The position numbers were made by a program, and so were the translations under genes. From positions 961,977-1,025,976 of the forward strand of contig KN834751.1 of assembly GCA_000827265.1 (NCBI GenBank): a DNA stretch of 64,000 nt, read 5' to 3'. This document shows positions 46,754 to 57,891 of the stretch, one piece after another. The notes under the pieces were generated by a model that worked only from the letters and a program-made list of their open reading frames with translations, was not told where the DNA came from and did not search any database. This DNA comes from Collybiopsis luxurians FD-317 M1. Its lineage: Eukaryota > Basidiomycota > Agaricomycetes > Agaricales > Omphalotaceae. The first letter of the stretch is position 1, and every line of letters starts with the position of its first letter.

Positions 46754-48441
46754 ATGAGTGCTATAGGTGTCCGCATTGGTTATACTATTTTCCGCCATAA
46801 AGGTCTTTACTTCAGATGGCCTTTTACCTTCGGTGGTGATGAGTCGATCAAGGAAATCCCCTCAGATCCTGTCGAGTTCGAAACCTACCTGGCGTCCAAG
46901 AGAAAAGACCTCGAGGAACTGCTTCAAACTTCCACTATTCGCAAAGCTGGCGAATGGTATCATCCAGTATTCCAATTGACTATAAGTGGGACTCCCTTTG
47001 AACGACACTGGAGGCAGCGGACGCTGGAAATCGACCTGGATCATTTCATCGTCTACATTAACGATGAACCGCTGTTTGATTTGAGGTGCATGCCTGATCG
47101 GAACAACTGGTCCCACTACATAGGTAGGCAACGCTCTGCACTACAGAAGTAATTTTGTTTTCCGACGCCTATGTAGGTTTCGACAAGTATGACCGGCTTT
47201 GTTTCACGTCGAACACCCCGGAGAAGCATCGCTACAAACTCCCGCCCGCACCTCCTATAAAGGCTGAGGTGCTTGAAATCTACAAGAGTTCTCAGGCCCA
47301 GTCTATCGCCACCCATGATGTGCTCGGCGTTCCAATCGAAATGCGAACGATCGAGAAAACTCGTATGAAGATCATGCAGGTCTTGATTGCAGCGTTGATG
47401 ACCTCAATGTCGAATCGCGAAGGGAAAGGAATTAACACTGTGTTGTCAATGAGGGTGCCAAACAACGTTATTGCCCGACTTCGAATCCTCTGTGGCGTAT
47501 TTGCCACAACTTCTATGTTTAGCGATGCTATCAGCTCTCAGTTCTATGGCGAATATGTCTATGAGCACCTTGACTCTTGGCGCTGGATAGTCGAGGGCCT
47601 TTTCTGTATGCTTGTTGTTCCGCGTATAGATGACGAGTCCACTTTGAGAGCCGCAGTGGTCGATTTGATGGGAAATGTTTCTCAGTATTACCGGGCCAAA
47701 GAGTGTGCGGTTGGCACCGTTTTCTATGGTGCTGTTTTCTCTCTATACGAGGTCTCCATTGTGCGCTTTACCGTAGCAGAGCGAAGTGGGCATGATGTGA
47801 GGTTTCAGCTGAAACATACTCCTTCGTTGCGACTGCTTCCACGAGAGCATGCATCGGTTCCGCAGACCCCGGGAATCGAAGCTTTGACCCGTCTAGGGCA
47901 GATTATCCTTGAAAAAATCACCCGGCACAACATAATCACCAAGAATGCATTCCGTCATAGATCAGCGAGATCAAACTCCCGTATCCTGTCTCTCCCAGTC
48001 GAAATTTGTATGAATATAGCTCGGCACCTCTCTCCAAAGACGCTTCTAGGCTTTGCCACTATATCTGCCTCGTGTGCCGACACGGCTGCAGATCTTCTCG
48101 TTCAACCTTACTTTGGACCAAGTCCATCCAATATACAAAATCGCTCCTTATTTTTAGAGCATTCCTGGTATCGCGTCTTGTCCTTGCCACGCAGTCCTGG
48201 TATTGAACTAGACACCTCTGGGTCGGCAATTATTGGGACCAAGGATCAAGACCTCCACTTTTCGACATTCTTTGCAATGAACGAAGAAGGACAGGTGCTC
48301 ACATTCACGGTTGCTTGTGCGCCCGCACTGAGCCACCTCAAAATTAGCGAGATGCCGGATAAGGAGAAACCAAAAGATTATCATCAAATGGCTGTCGTAT
48401 TTGGAGTGGGTTCAAAGTGGTGCGAATCTCCTTACGACTGA
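46754..48441 (+). CDS. Uncharacterised protein with F-box-like motif
   Basis: Exons 46754-47123 and 47177-48441 join in phase for 544 residues. The start is the first ATG in frame. The N-terminal half (GLYFRWPFTFGGDESIKEIP ... DHFIVYINDEPLFDLRCMP) looks like a family of Agaricomycete proteins without known function. At about residues 410-450, ILSLPVEICMNIARHLSPKT followed by LGFATISASCADTA fits an F-box-like helix set, which would link it to SCF ubiquitin ligases. The position is unusual: F-boxes are mostly N-terminal. The protein looks intact. Confidence 0.7.
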
Positions 48442-48821
48442 GAATGGGTTGCCGCTGGGTTCTCTTGTATTTAAATATGTTAGATGTCATTGGACGCTAA
48501 GCTAGACTTCATGTCTTTACCCTCGCTGTAAACGACTTCAAGAAGAACTCCTACTGTGTGAAATCAAGTGAGATTGTAATAATTGGAGCTCGGAAAGCCG
48601 AAGGGACAGACCTCTCCGAGAGGAGCAGAGGAAAAAGATCACATAGCGAAATTCTCATCCTAAAAAGGCATTCTTCGAGATAAGATAAACATTCAATCAG
48701 AACTTCCGCGTTGCTTCCGCGGATTCATTACTGAATATAAATATTGAATGCTACGCGGGGTTCCGGGCTGGCTTATAGATACTCCAGATTCTCTTTTCTT
48801 TTCCAGTCTGTAAGCCTTTCG
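48442..48821. other. Intergenic, no gene recognised
   Basis: 3' flank of the F-box-like gene and promoter of the synthetase gene. Confidence 0.4.
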
Positions 48822-51722
48822 ATGGCCTCATACTTTGACTCGTCTCAATTTCTTTGGGAGAATCCTCAGCAAAAGTTCACCAATGTCGAGGTTTTTCGGC
48901 GTATGATCAATCGCAAACGAGGACTGAAACTCAGTGCGTATGGTTCTCGAGCATTATACAACTTTTTGGAGGCTTATCGAGTGCAGAGGACTATCATGAT
49001 TTACACAAGTATTCCGTTGAAAACTATTCGTTCTGGGAAGACGCGTTTCAGTTCTTTAGAATTATATATTCTGTTCCTCCTCAAGCGGTATATCTAAAAG
49101 TGCATTGCAGTCGCATAAAGAACTTACTTTTTTTTTGGATTTTCAGGTTACAACTAAAGGTCCTATACCAGAGGTACCTATTTGGTTCCCAGGCGCTCGA
49201 TTAAACTATGCAGAGAACTTGTTATGGAGGAACGACGATGTTATTGCTTGCACTGCAGGCGGGGAGCTGGGGAAAGTTACAGATTATACCTTTCGGGATC
49301 TGAGACTCAGAGTTCAAAGAATGGCATCCGCTATGCGAGCCAATGGATTACAAGTTGGGGATCGTGTTGCAGGTGCGTTCCTCCCAGTCGTGCTAATCTT
49401 GAGCCGTCGATTCTGATTTCATTATCTTCTATGTAGCCGTCGTTGCGAATAACATAGAAGCGGTCACGATTGCTCTTGCTACTGCAAGTGTTGGTGGCAT
49501 CTTCAGCAGTACTGCGACGGATATGGGTACTCAAGTAGGTCGCGTTATGCGGGAGTCCCCTTCACGTTCCATACTTGACCCATCTTTACCACTCTCTCCT
49601 TAGGGAATTCTTGATCGCTACCGCCAAATCCAGCCCAAGCTGGTCTTTACTGAGATAGAAGTCATGTACGCCGGCAAAAAAGTAGATTTGCGAGACAAGG
49701 TGTCCGCTGTCGTCAAGGACCTAAACGAACGGGGACTACATAGAGCCATTCTACTTCCTAGTGCAATCACTGGAGAAGAAACAGACATCCCTGGTGTCGC
49801 GAATACGTGAGCGCCAGCATCTATCTCGATACTCCCCTTTTCAAGCCCATTCGGTTTCAAGTGCTACCCTCAGCAAGTTTTTGTCAACCGGGACCGGGGG
49901 AGAGCTCGTATTCGAACAGCTTCCATTCAATCAGCCTTTGTTCATCCTGTATAGTTCTGGGACGTCAGGTCCTCCCAAATGCATCGTTCATAGCGCTGGG
50001 GTACGCCATGCTATCCTTTCTTTGCCTTCAATGACACTAATCGCTCGACTATAGGGAGTATTAATACAGACCGTGAAAGATCATAGGATTTCTTTTGACA
50101 TGCGCGAAACCGACACTCTGTTTCAATATACCACAGTGCGTCAGTCCCTCTGACCCTCATGGATATTCCTAACAGTAACTTTCTTACAGACAGGATGGAT
50201 GATGTGGACTTTTATGTTAACAACACTGGCCACTGGCGCTCGAATGATTTTATACGATGGATCACCATTCTATCCGAGTTTAGAATCGTATCTCAAGTTT
50301 ATCAACGACACAGGGTTGGCGCTCACTGCTCTGCACCTGCGACCAAGTCTAACACTGAATGTATGACTTCATTATAGAGTTACACTCTGGGGAACTTCTC
50401 CGCGGTTCCTCGCTGAGGTCCAAGGTCGCAAAATACAACCATGTATGGTCCCGCTTTCCCACTCGTATCAAACTCGCACCCTGACTCAAATCATAGTGAA
50501 AATTGGCTCTTACGAGGGACTCCGAGCAGTCTCCGTAACTGGCGCCGTGTTGACACCTCCTCTGTTCAAATGGGCATTTGAACACTTTGGTGGGAAGTTC
50601 CATCTAGTCTCGACTTCTGGCGGAACGGACGTTTGCTGCGCTTGTAAGTGCGGCCTTCCGTGCCAAGTATCTATCTTGAAAGTACAGCCTAATGACTCCC
50701 ATTCCTATTCTTGTACCTGCTAGTCGTCAGCGGAGTCTCCAGTCTCCCGGTCTATATCGGGGGTATGTTGACTATGTTTTGCTTATCGGGATATGTCTAT
50801 TAACTCCTGAGCTTCGTGCAGAGATCCAACATAAATCCTTGGGAATGGCGGTAGAGGTGCTAGATGTAGACGGAAGGAACATTGAACAAACGGGGCAGGC
50901 CGGTGAAATGGTATGCACCAAACCCCATCCTTCGCTTCCTGTGATGTTCTGGGGCGATACTCCGGATGGGAAGAAACTCCGCGAAACGTATTTCAGCTTC
51001 TACCCAGGTTTGTACCTTTTCTATTCCGTATCGGTCGACAGCGCTGAATGATGGTATTTTCTTTACAGGAATATGGAGACAAGGGGACTTCATGGTCGTC
51101 AATCCCAAGACAAAGGGTATCATGATATTGGGTCGAAGGTGACCATCTCTGTCTCCACCTTTCTTATCTGTTTAAAATACAATTTTCTCTAATGCACTCC
51201 CCTTCCGAATGCAGCGACGGCGTCCTAAACCCAAGCGGTGTCCGCTTCGGTTCCGGAGAAATCTACACAGTTATGGAGAAATTTACTTCCTCAATAGACG
51301 ACTGCATATGTGTCGGGCAGCGCCGTCCAGGTATAGACCAAGACGAACGGGTGCTACTCTTTTTGAAGATGCGCGCTGGGCACAAGTTCACTTCCGCACT
51401 TGAGAATCACATTCGCAAAAGTATCCGTTCGGCGTTGAGTGCGCGACATGTTCCGACTTACATTTTTGAAGTCGAGGATATCCCGGTACGTTTTTGGCGC
51501 TCATGAGTGAGAGTATATCGACTTGACAAAAGCTTTCCCTGCTCTGCATAGTATACCGTTAACGGAAAGAAGATTGAGATTGCAGTCAAGCAGATCGTTT
51601 CTGGGTCGACTCTCAAACCAAGCGGAACTGTCGCGAATCCCGAGTCGCTGCAACTGTATTACAAGTATAAAGATATCGAGAAGGTTGCGAAGGAAGCCAA
51701 AGTGGGGAAAGCCAAACTTTAG
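48822..51722 (+). CDS. Acetoacetyl-CoA synthetase
   Basis: ATP-dependent ligation of acetoacetate to CoA, feeding cytosolic acetoacetyl-CoA to sterol and lipid synthesis. Belongs to the ANL (acyl-CoA synthetase) superfamily. About ten introns are present. The ATG at 48822 gives [15 protein letters not shown]. Family blocks are [40 protein letters not shown], the P-loop [75 protein letters not shown] and the catalytic-Lys motif [17 protein letters not shown]. The protein ends GKAKL. The last exons are repeated after an assembly gap. Confidence 0.93.
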
Positions 51723-51804
51723 ATTTGTATATCAATTAGCAAACGAGTATATATATACTTGACGTTTCCGAACCAAAACAAAAAAACAATGCACAAAATG
51801 AGTA

Positions 51805-51878
51805 TGATTCGACCCAGGCTCGAACTGGGGACCTTCTGTGTGTTAGACAGATGCGATAACCAACTACGCCATCGAACC
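51805..51878 (-). tRNA. tRNA-Val (anticodon AAC)
   Basis: 74-nt cloverleaf on the minus strand: 7-bp acceptor stem GGTTCGA/TCGAATC, D-arm GCG...CGC with TAGTTGGTTAT loop, anticodon loop CTAACAC (anticodon AAC), T-arm CCCAG-TTCGAGC-CTGGG, discriminator A. No intron. It lies about 80 bp beyond the synthetase stop, on the opposite strand. Confidence 0.92.
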
Positions 51879-52019
51879 GCACAAGCACTCTTCACAACAT
51901 GTTGTATGAGGTACATTCTTTGCAAATACGGCAAGTAGAGTTTCTGAATCACGTCAAAGGGCGCGGTGATGATATGCTTCTGTCTGAAGCTCGGTATGGG
52001 AAATACCAAGAATTCTACC

Positions 52020-52039
52020 NNNNNNNNNNNNNNNNNNNN
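52020..52039. other. Assembly gap (20 N)
   Basis: Run of 20 N. The sequence left of it matches the sequence about 865 bp further right, so the gap joins two overlapping ends. Confidence 0.95.
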
Positions 52040-52054
52040 AAATTACAATTTCTC

Positions 52055-52588
52055 CAATGCACTCCCTTCCAAATGCAGCGACGGCGTCCTAAACCCAAGC
52101 GGTGTCCGCTTCGGTTCCGGAGAAATCTACACAGTTATGGAGAAATTTACTTCCTCAATAGATGACTGCATATGTGTCGGGCAACGCCGTCCGGGTATAG
52201 ACCAAGACGAACGGGTGCTACTCTTTTTGAAGATGCGCGCTGGGCACAAGTTCACTTCCGCACTTGAGAATCACATTCGCAAAAGTATCCGTTCGGCGTT
52301 GAGTGGGCGACATGTTCCGACGTACATTTTTGAAGTTGAGGATATCCCGGTACGTTTTTGATGCTCATGAGTGAGAGGATATCGACTTGACAAAAGCTTT
52401 CCCTGCTCTGCCTAGTATACCGTTAACGGAAAGAAGATTGAGATTGCAGTCAAGCAGATCGTTTCTGGGTCGACTCTCAAACCAAGCGGAACTGTCGCAA
52501 ATCCCGAGTCGCTGCAACTGTATTACAAGTATAAAGATATCGAGAAGGTTGCGAAGGAAGCCAAAGTGGGGAAAGCCAAACTTTAGAT
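52055..52588 (+). pseudogene. 3' fragment of acetoacetyl-CoA synthetase (second copy)
   Basis: Only the last two exons are present ([18 protein letters not shown] to GKAKL). No start or catalytic core precedes it because of the gap. Protein changes relative to the intact copy are minimal (Ala to Gly before RHVPTY). It reads as an assembly duplicate. Confidence 0.8.
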
Positions 52589-52670
52589 TTGTATATCAAT
52601 TAGCAAACGAGTATATATAAGTATACTTCACGTTCCGAACCAAAACAAAAAACAATGCACAAAATGAGTA

Positions 52671-52744
52671 TGATTCGACCCAGGCTCGAACTGGGGACCT
52701 TCTGTGTGTTAGACAGATGCGATAACCAACTACGCCATCGAACC
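52671..52744 (-). tRNA. tRNA-Val (AAC), second copy
   Basis: Identical in sequence to the tRNA at 51805-51878. It probably represents the same locus in the other haplotype. Confidence 0.85.
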
Positions 52745-52885
52745 GCACAAGCACTCTTCACAACATGTTGTATGAGGTACATTCTTTGCAAATACGGCAA
52801 GTAGAGTTTCTGAATCACGTCAAAGGGCGCGGTGATGATATGCTTCTGTCTGAAGCTCGGTATGGGAAATACCAAGAATTCTACC

Positions 52886-53420
52886 TTGTCAGACGGCACG
52901 ATAAAAAGTCATTTCGCATTAAAAAGGCTGTTAATAAAGCCGCGCATATAACCATGTTGAGCATAACGTAGACGGCGCGCAATTCAAAAAAACAGAAAGC
53001 CCAGGCTGTTAGGATTCAGGATGAAATACAGGGCAGAGGCCATTGCACTAGCTATGAATATAGAATGCGGGTCAACAAAGAAGCGAGACTACGTAGGAAA
53101 CAAAAAAAAACAATGACGCTTGCGCGAATTCAAACATATACATACCGCTGTGTATCATAGAACAACCGCAAGAAAGAAAAAACGAAACGAGCAGGTAGGG
53201 GTGGTCAATCGCCGAGTAAATATGCAGCATGCCGAATAACTAGGTATACAGATGAAGAAGTGGGAATTCAAGAAAGGAGAAAAAAGAAATATTAAACATG
53301 TCATGATCATACCCTCCGATAAAGATATAACACAGATTCAAAGCAAGAAGATAGCGAGACGTCTCCTCCCCTCTACCTCCCTTCCCCCACTCTGGCCCCC
53401 CTTCAGGCGAAAAATAAAAC
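52886..53420. other. Intergenic, no gene recognised
   Basis: A-rich sequence leading to the 3' end of the large minus-strand gene. Confidence 0.4.
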
Positions 53421-56400
53421 TCAACTTGGGCCAAAGCTCGTCAATGCTAGCCCGCCTATCCAACACATCTCCATCGCAGCCCTTCCGACTGCAGTCAACT
53501 TCCGCTTGAAGCCCATTGCACTCATCTCCCATTCTTCCTGATTCCCCTCCCTCGCCTCTTCTCCAATTCCGTTCAAGCCGCCATTGATACCGGCACCATT
53601 CTCCCCAAAGCCAGCAAAATCTTCCGCCACCATTCCCATCGGAAGTGGATTCAATACTCGACACAACCCCAACGAGACCAACGCTTCGGGGTCGAATTCG
53701 ACTCCAGACTCTCGAGAGTGGCATACAGCGAGGATAGTCGGGTCCGGGAGCGGCTGTGTGTCTAGATCTGAGGGCATGCTCATACCAACACTACACTCTC
53801 TCCAAGCTTCTTCTAACGGGCCATTCACCGCCAGCCCTTCATCCGGTACTCTAACACCCGTTCCTCGCAAATCACAGTACGCGACTTTCCTGGCGTTGAT
53901 TACGAATCCATGTAAAAGAATATTCCTATCGTCATTCGCATGGAGCTGAGCCCATGTCATGTTTGAGTGGGGATTATGGAATGAACTGGTATGGGAAGCG
54001 GTGTTCGAACTCGTATCGCGGCTCGCCGTAGCAGAGCGATGACCGCTTCCTGTTCCACCACCTCCACTTCCGAGCCCAAGGCCAATCGAACGCGAAGAAC
54101 GAAGGAATCCACCGGAAGAGTCATTGGATGATGCGGGAGAAGCACGCGAGGATTTGCCTGATTCTTTGCCAGAGCCCGAGGAGGTGCTTTTATCCTTCTT
54201 CTTCTCCTTCTTATCCTTGTCCTTGTTTTTATCCTTGTCTTTATCCTTTTCTTTCTCCTTTTGCCTCTCCTTCTCCATCTCGGGTGGAAGACCGATTAGA
54301 GAGTCGATAACGGCAAGCGCAACATCCTCTCCTTCTTTGAGCCCATTCTTCCCAAGCTGCGGTTCAAGAGCCCTGTACCACACCAGTAAAAACATCCTCC
54401 GCTCCAAAGGAATCTCTGGAATCTTGAATGGATGTTGGCAAGAAGGACCATCAGTATCCCCAGGCCAAAGAGGCAGGAGCATGCACAAGGATTCTTGAGG
54501 CACAGAAGAGAATACGTCCCGATCTGGATCCGGGGCTCGTCCCTTTTCCTTCTTCCCATTCTTCCCCTTCCCTCCAATCGGACCGCCCAAACTCTTCCTC
54601 CTCCCAGATGCCGCTACATTCTTCGCTCCACCTCCTCCACCATTGACTCGTGCATTAGGATCTCTAGGCGTGCTCGGTAGCAATCCAACATCCTTGAAGC
54701 TCATGTTCAAATTATCCACCACCCGCTTCTGCTGCTCCTGTTTTCCTCTGCTAGGAAAAGTCAACCACGGCGGATTGTAAATTGCGGCGGTAGCGCGCAA
54801 TGCCGAAGCTGAAGGACCGAGAGAGTCAATGACGCCTTTCCGGGGTTTACCCGTCACGATTTCAAGGAAGGAAAACGGAGATGAAGAGGATGATGATGAA
54901 GAGGACGGATCTGCGATCAACTGTAGAGCTCGCTGTCGGTCAATAATGTTGAAGTCGACCGTCCCATACGTCTCACTGTGAGGTGTTCTTATCATTCTTG
55001 AGCTACCATAGCCGAACGAATCATCATCATTTTCGAAAGATGAAGAGTCGCTGTCTCCCTCATTGTAATCAATATGATACCCATCTCTATCGTGATACCG
55101 CCTACGTCTAGGGCCACGGCGTCTTTGTGGCGGAGGTGCACGAGAAGGGGTGCTGGAAGTATCTGACGCAGAAGTAGCTTCAGAGGTTTCCGATTGCGAA
55201 GATGATGATTCAAAGAGGGTAGATGATTCATGGGTGATAGATCTAGTAGAGGCATCTGTGTCCGTATGGTCCGCGTTATCACTATATGAAGATATTCTTT
55301 GCGAAGCAGCGTCTGTGGGAGGAGGGGAGGAAGTAGGAGAAGGTTCCACGTCGGCAATGGGAGTGGAAGGAGCAAGAGAAGGATTGGAGTTGGGAGTGTA
55401 GGGAGACGAGGGAGACGAAGGAGACGAGGGCGATGGCGACGTTCTGGACATAGTCGACACCTTGTGTGTATCCAAAGGCGCAGGCAGGGAAGATTCAGGG
55501 TGCAAAGGCGGAACTGGGGGAACCGCCGCAAAAGGCAGTTCCTGCGACGCTACAGTACTCTTCTTTCTCCGAACTTTGTCCGCCGCCGCTGACGAGGGCG
55601 TTGGGGTTGAAGGCTTGGACTTTGAGCCTCCCTCGGCACCTAACGACTTCCTTCTCCGATCTCTCTCCCGCTCCCGGTCCTTATCTCTCTTGTTTTCTTT
55701 CGAGTCATTATCCCTATCCCCCAGCAGCCCGTGATCAGCCAACATCTTGGTCGTGGTTGTACTGGTGAAGGCTTCCTGTACCTTCCTCGGAGCGAGTAAA
55801 ATTATTCTATTGCTCTGCGCTCGAGAAGGCTGAGGACCCGCAGGCCCTGGAAGTTTGGGATAAGATGACGCAGGACCAGACGTACTTAGCCTTCCTGCCA
55901 CCGTAGGCCCACGACTGGTACCCAGGGAAATCGACCGGTAGTACCTTGTGATACTGAATGCCATAGCCTTGGAATGCTTATGGACTATGACTGGAGGATG
56001 AGGAAGATTGAAATGGGGCTCCGCATAAGCCGATTTTTGCAAATTTGCTTTGAAAGACGATGACGATGAAATTGAGGAAGAGGGTGGCCGGAAACGGACG
56101 ACGAGACGTTGTTGAGGACCTTTTACGGATTCTGAGGCTAGAGAAGAATATTTCGTCAATATATTCGTTTATGCTCTTGATTAGAATGAAAAACTCGTAT
56201 GATGAAAATTAAGCCAGAATAGGATATGATCAGGAAATTAGAGAGCAGAGCAATGGAATAAAGGACGTCACGGCGGAGTGCAGTGCGCGCATAAGACTCG
56301 AGGAAATGTAAACTCACCGTGCCCTGTTCCTCTTTTCCCAGCCTCCTCTCTTGAAACAGTGAAATTCCCCAACAAATCATTGTTCCAAACTTCCTCCGAG

Positions 56401-57891
56401 TCGATGGCCATTCCCCGCCAATAGCGTGTCGACCGTCTCATACGATCTTTTTCGCGCTCCTTCGCCTTGTCTCTATCTCGTTCCTTCTCCTTGTCGCGTT
56501 CCTTGGGACTGTAATTGTCTTTATGAGATTCTGACAGCTCCTTCTCCGCATCCCCCGCTAACGTCGAAACGTTGGTCGCAGCTGCATTATTGGTAGCAAC
56601 CACGGGGACAGCCGTTGTCGTCGTACTCAACCTGGTAGCATTCGAAATCGTCCTCAGACGAGTTGTTAGATTCTCCTCTCTACCCTCTTTACCAGTGCCA
56701 TCTTTACTCAAGCCTCCTCCTCCTCCAACTCTCCCCGACCTCAGCGCAGGATGAGGATCTCTCCTAAAGGTCCAATCCTTTCTTTGCTCCCTGTAGTTTT
56801 CCCCACCCCACGTCAAGAGTCCCTTGGCAAACGAATCGTCATGCATGAACATCATATTTGGATTCGAGCTTGTCGACGCCACGGTGGCAGTGGAATACTT
56901 CCGACCTGCGAGTGTTGAAAACCATGCCGGTATAAATCTACCGAGACTGTCTTTACGCTGAGAGTGCGCAGGTCCAGATTGGTCTCGGTTCGGAGTGGGA
57001 GGCCTGACAAAGTCATGTTCTGAGGCAAAGGAGGTGATGTAGTCGATATTGAAGTCGATATCTACGCCGTTTGAGGATGTATCGGTAGGGGCTATTGAGG
57101 ATGGAGCCGTTACCGCAGTTACTGAAGGAGAGGCAAACGGAGAAATGAATGTGGGGACAGAAGAAGCCAGGTCGGGTAACGGCTCATTGCTAGGAGCCGG
57201 CCTTTGCATCTTCAAGGTTGCCACACTCCCTTCTCTATCCCGAAATCCTCCAGGTGGCCCATACTCCGTCCCAACCGAAAATCTAGCCGAGCTGATTTCA
57301 ATCTGTTCGTCACCGCCAGTCTCCGCATCCTCCTCCGAGTAATCAAGATTATCGAACTCGAACATATCGTCGTCAGAGCTGAATTCGATATCCTCTCGAA
57401 TACGACCAGCTGACGCATGGGTTCGAGCCGTCGAAGGAGTAACGAGAGAAGTCGCACGAGAATCGGATTCAGCTTCGGAAGTTGAAACTGAGGAAGATGG
57501 CGATGCGGGAGTGCCAGCTGTCCTGGCGTTTGGTGGCGAAAGGGTCGTGGAGATTGCGTCAGAGTGTGCGACACTAGGACGGGGAGTCACATCTACATGC
57601 GCCGAAGGTGGGATACCCTCTAAGCCTCCATAAGCTTCCTCATCTTCTTCCTCATCTTCATCATCGTCATGCTCTACTCTGGTGTTAATTTGACTCGGTG
57701 TGGCATTCCCGAATGTAAAAGAATTGAGAGAATCGACAGTATAGTCATCTGCGCGGTGAACATAGGTACGTGTGTGCGTTGAGAGCCCCAGTCTACATAA
57801 TGTCAGTGTGCGTTCAAGTTAAAGACAAGTTGACGACTCACCCTTGGACTATGGGTCCCAGGGTATCTGCATCTCCGTTTAGGCCATTCAT
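53421..57891 (-). CDS. Uncharacterised 1413-residue low-complexity protein
   Basis: Exons 57891-57842, 57792-56318 and 56137-53421 join in phase. The start ATG gives MNGLNGDADTLGPIVQG. Acidic run HDDDEDEEEDEEAYGG near residue 50, Ser/Thr-rich regions, two Lys/Arg/Asp/Glu-rich repeats (DKEKERDRDKAKEREKDR and KEKDKDKDKNKDKDKKEKKK). Ordered-looking parts are EEVWNNDLLGNFTV, IPLERRMFLLVWYRALEPQ and the C-terminal region (LLHGFVINARKVAYCDLRGT to the end). Not recognised. The charged repeats suggest a nuclear or scaffold protein, but that is inference. A frame without stop for thousands of bases, continuing through two clean introns, supports a real gene. Confidence 0.72.

Larger units (their letters stand above)
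52040..52885. repeat. Near-identical repeat of 51172-52019
   Basis: Carries the last exons of the synthetase and the tRNA again with only scattered single-base differences and small indels (for example GACGAC/GATGAC near 51300/52162). Most likely the second haplotype of the same locus rather than a true tandem duplication, since it begins and the other copy ends exactly at an assembly gap. Confidence 0.85.

Noticed and set aside
51719..52009. Minus-strand frame over the tRNA
   Set aside because: Runs through the tRNA gene; coincidental.
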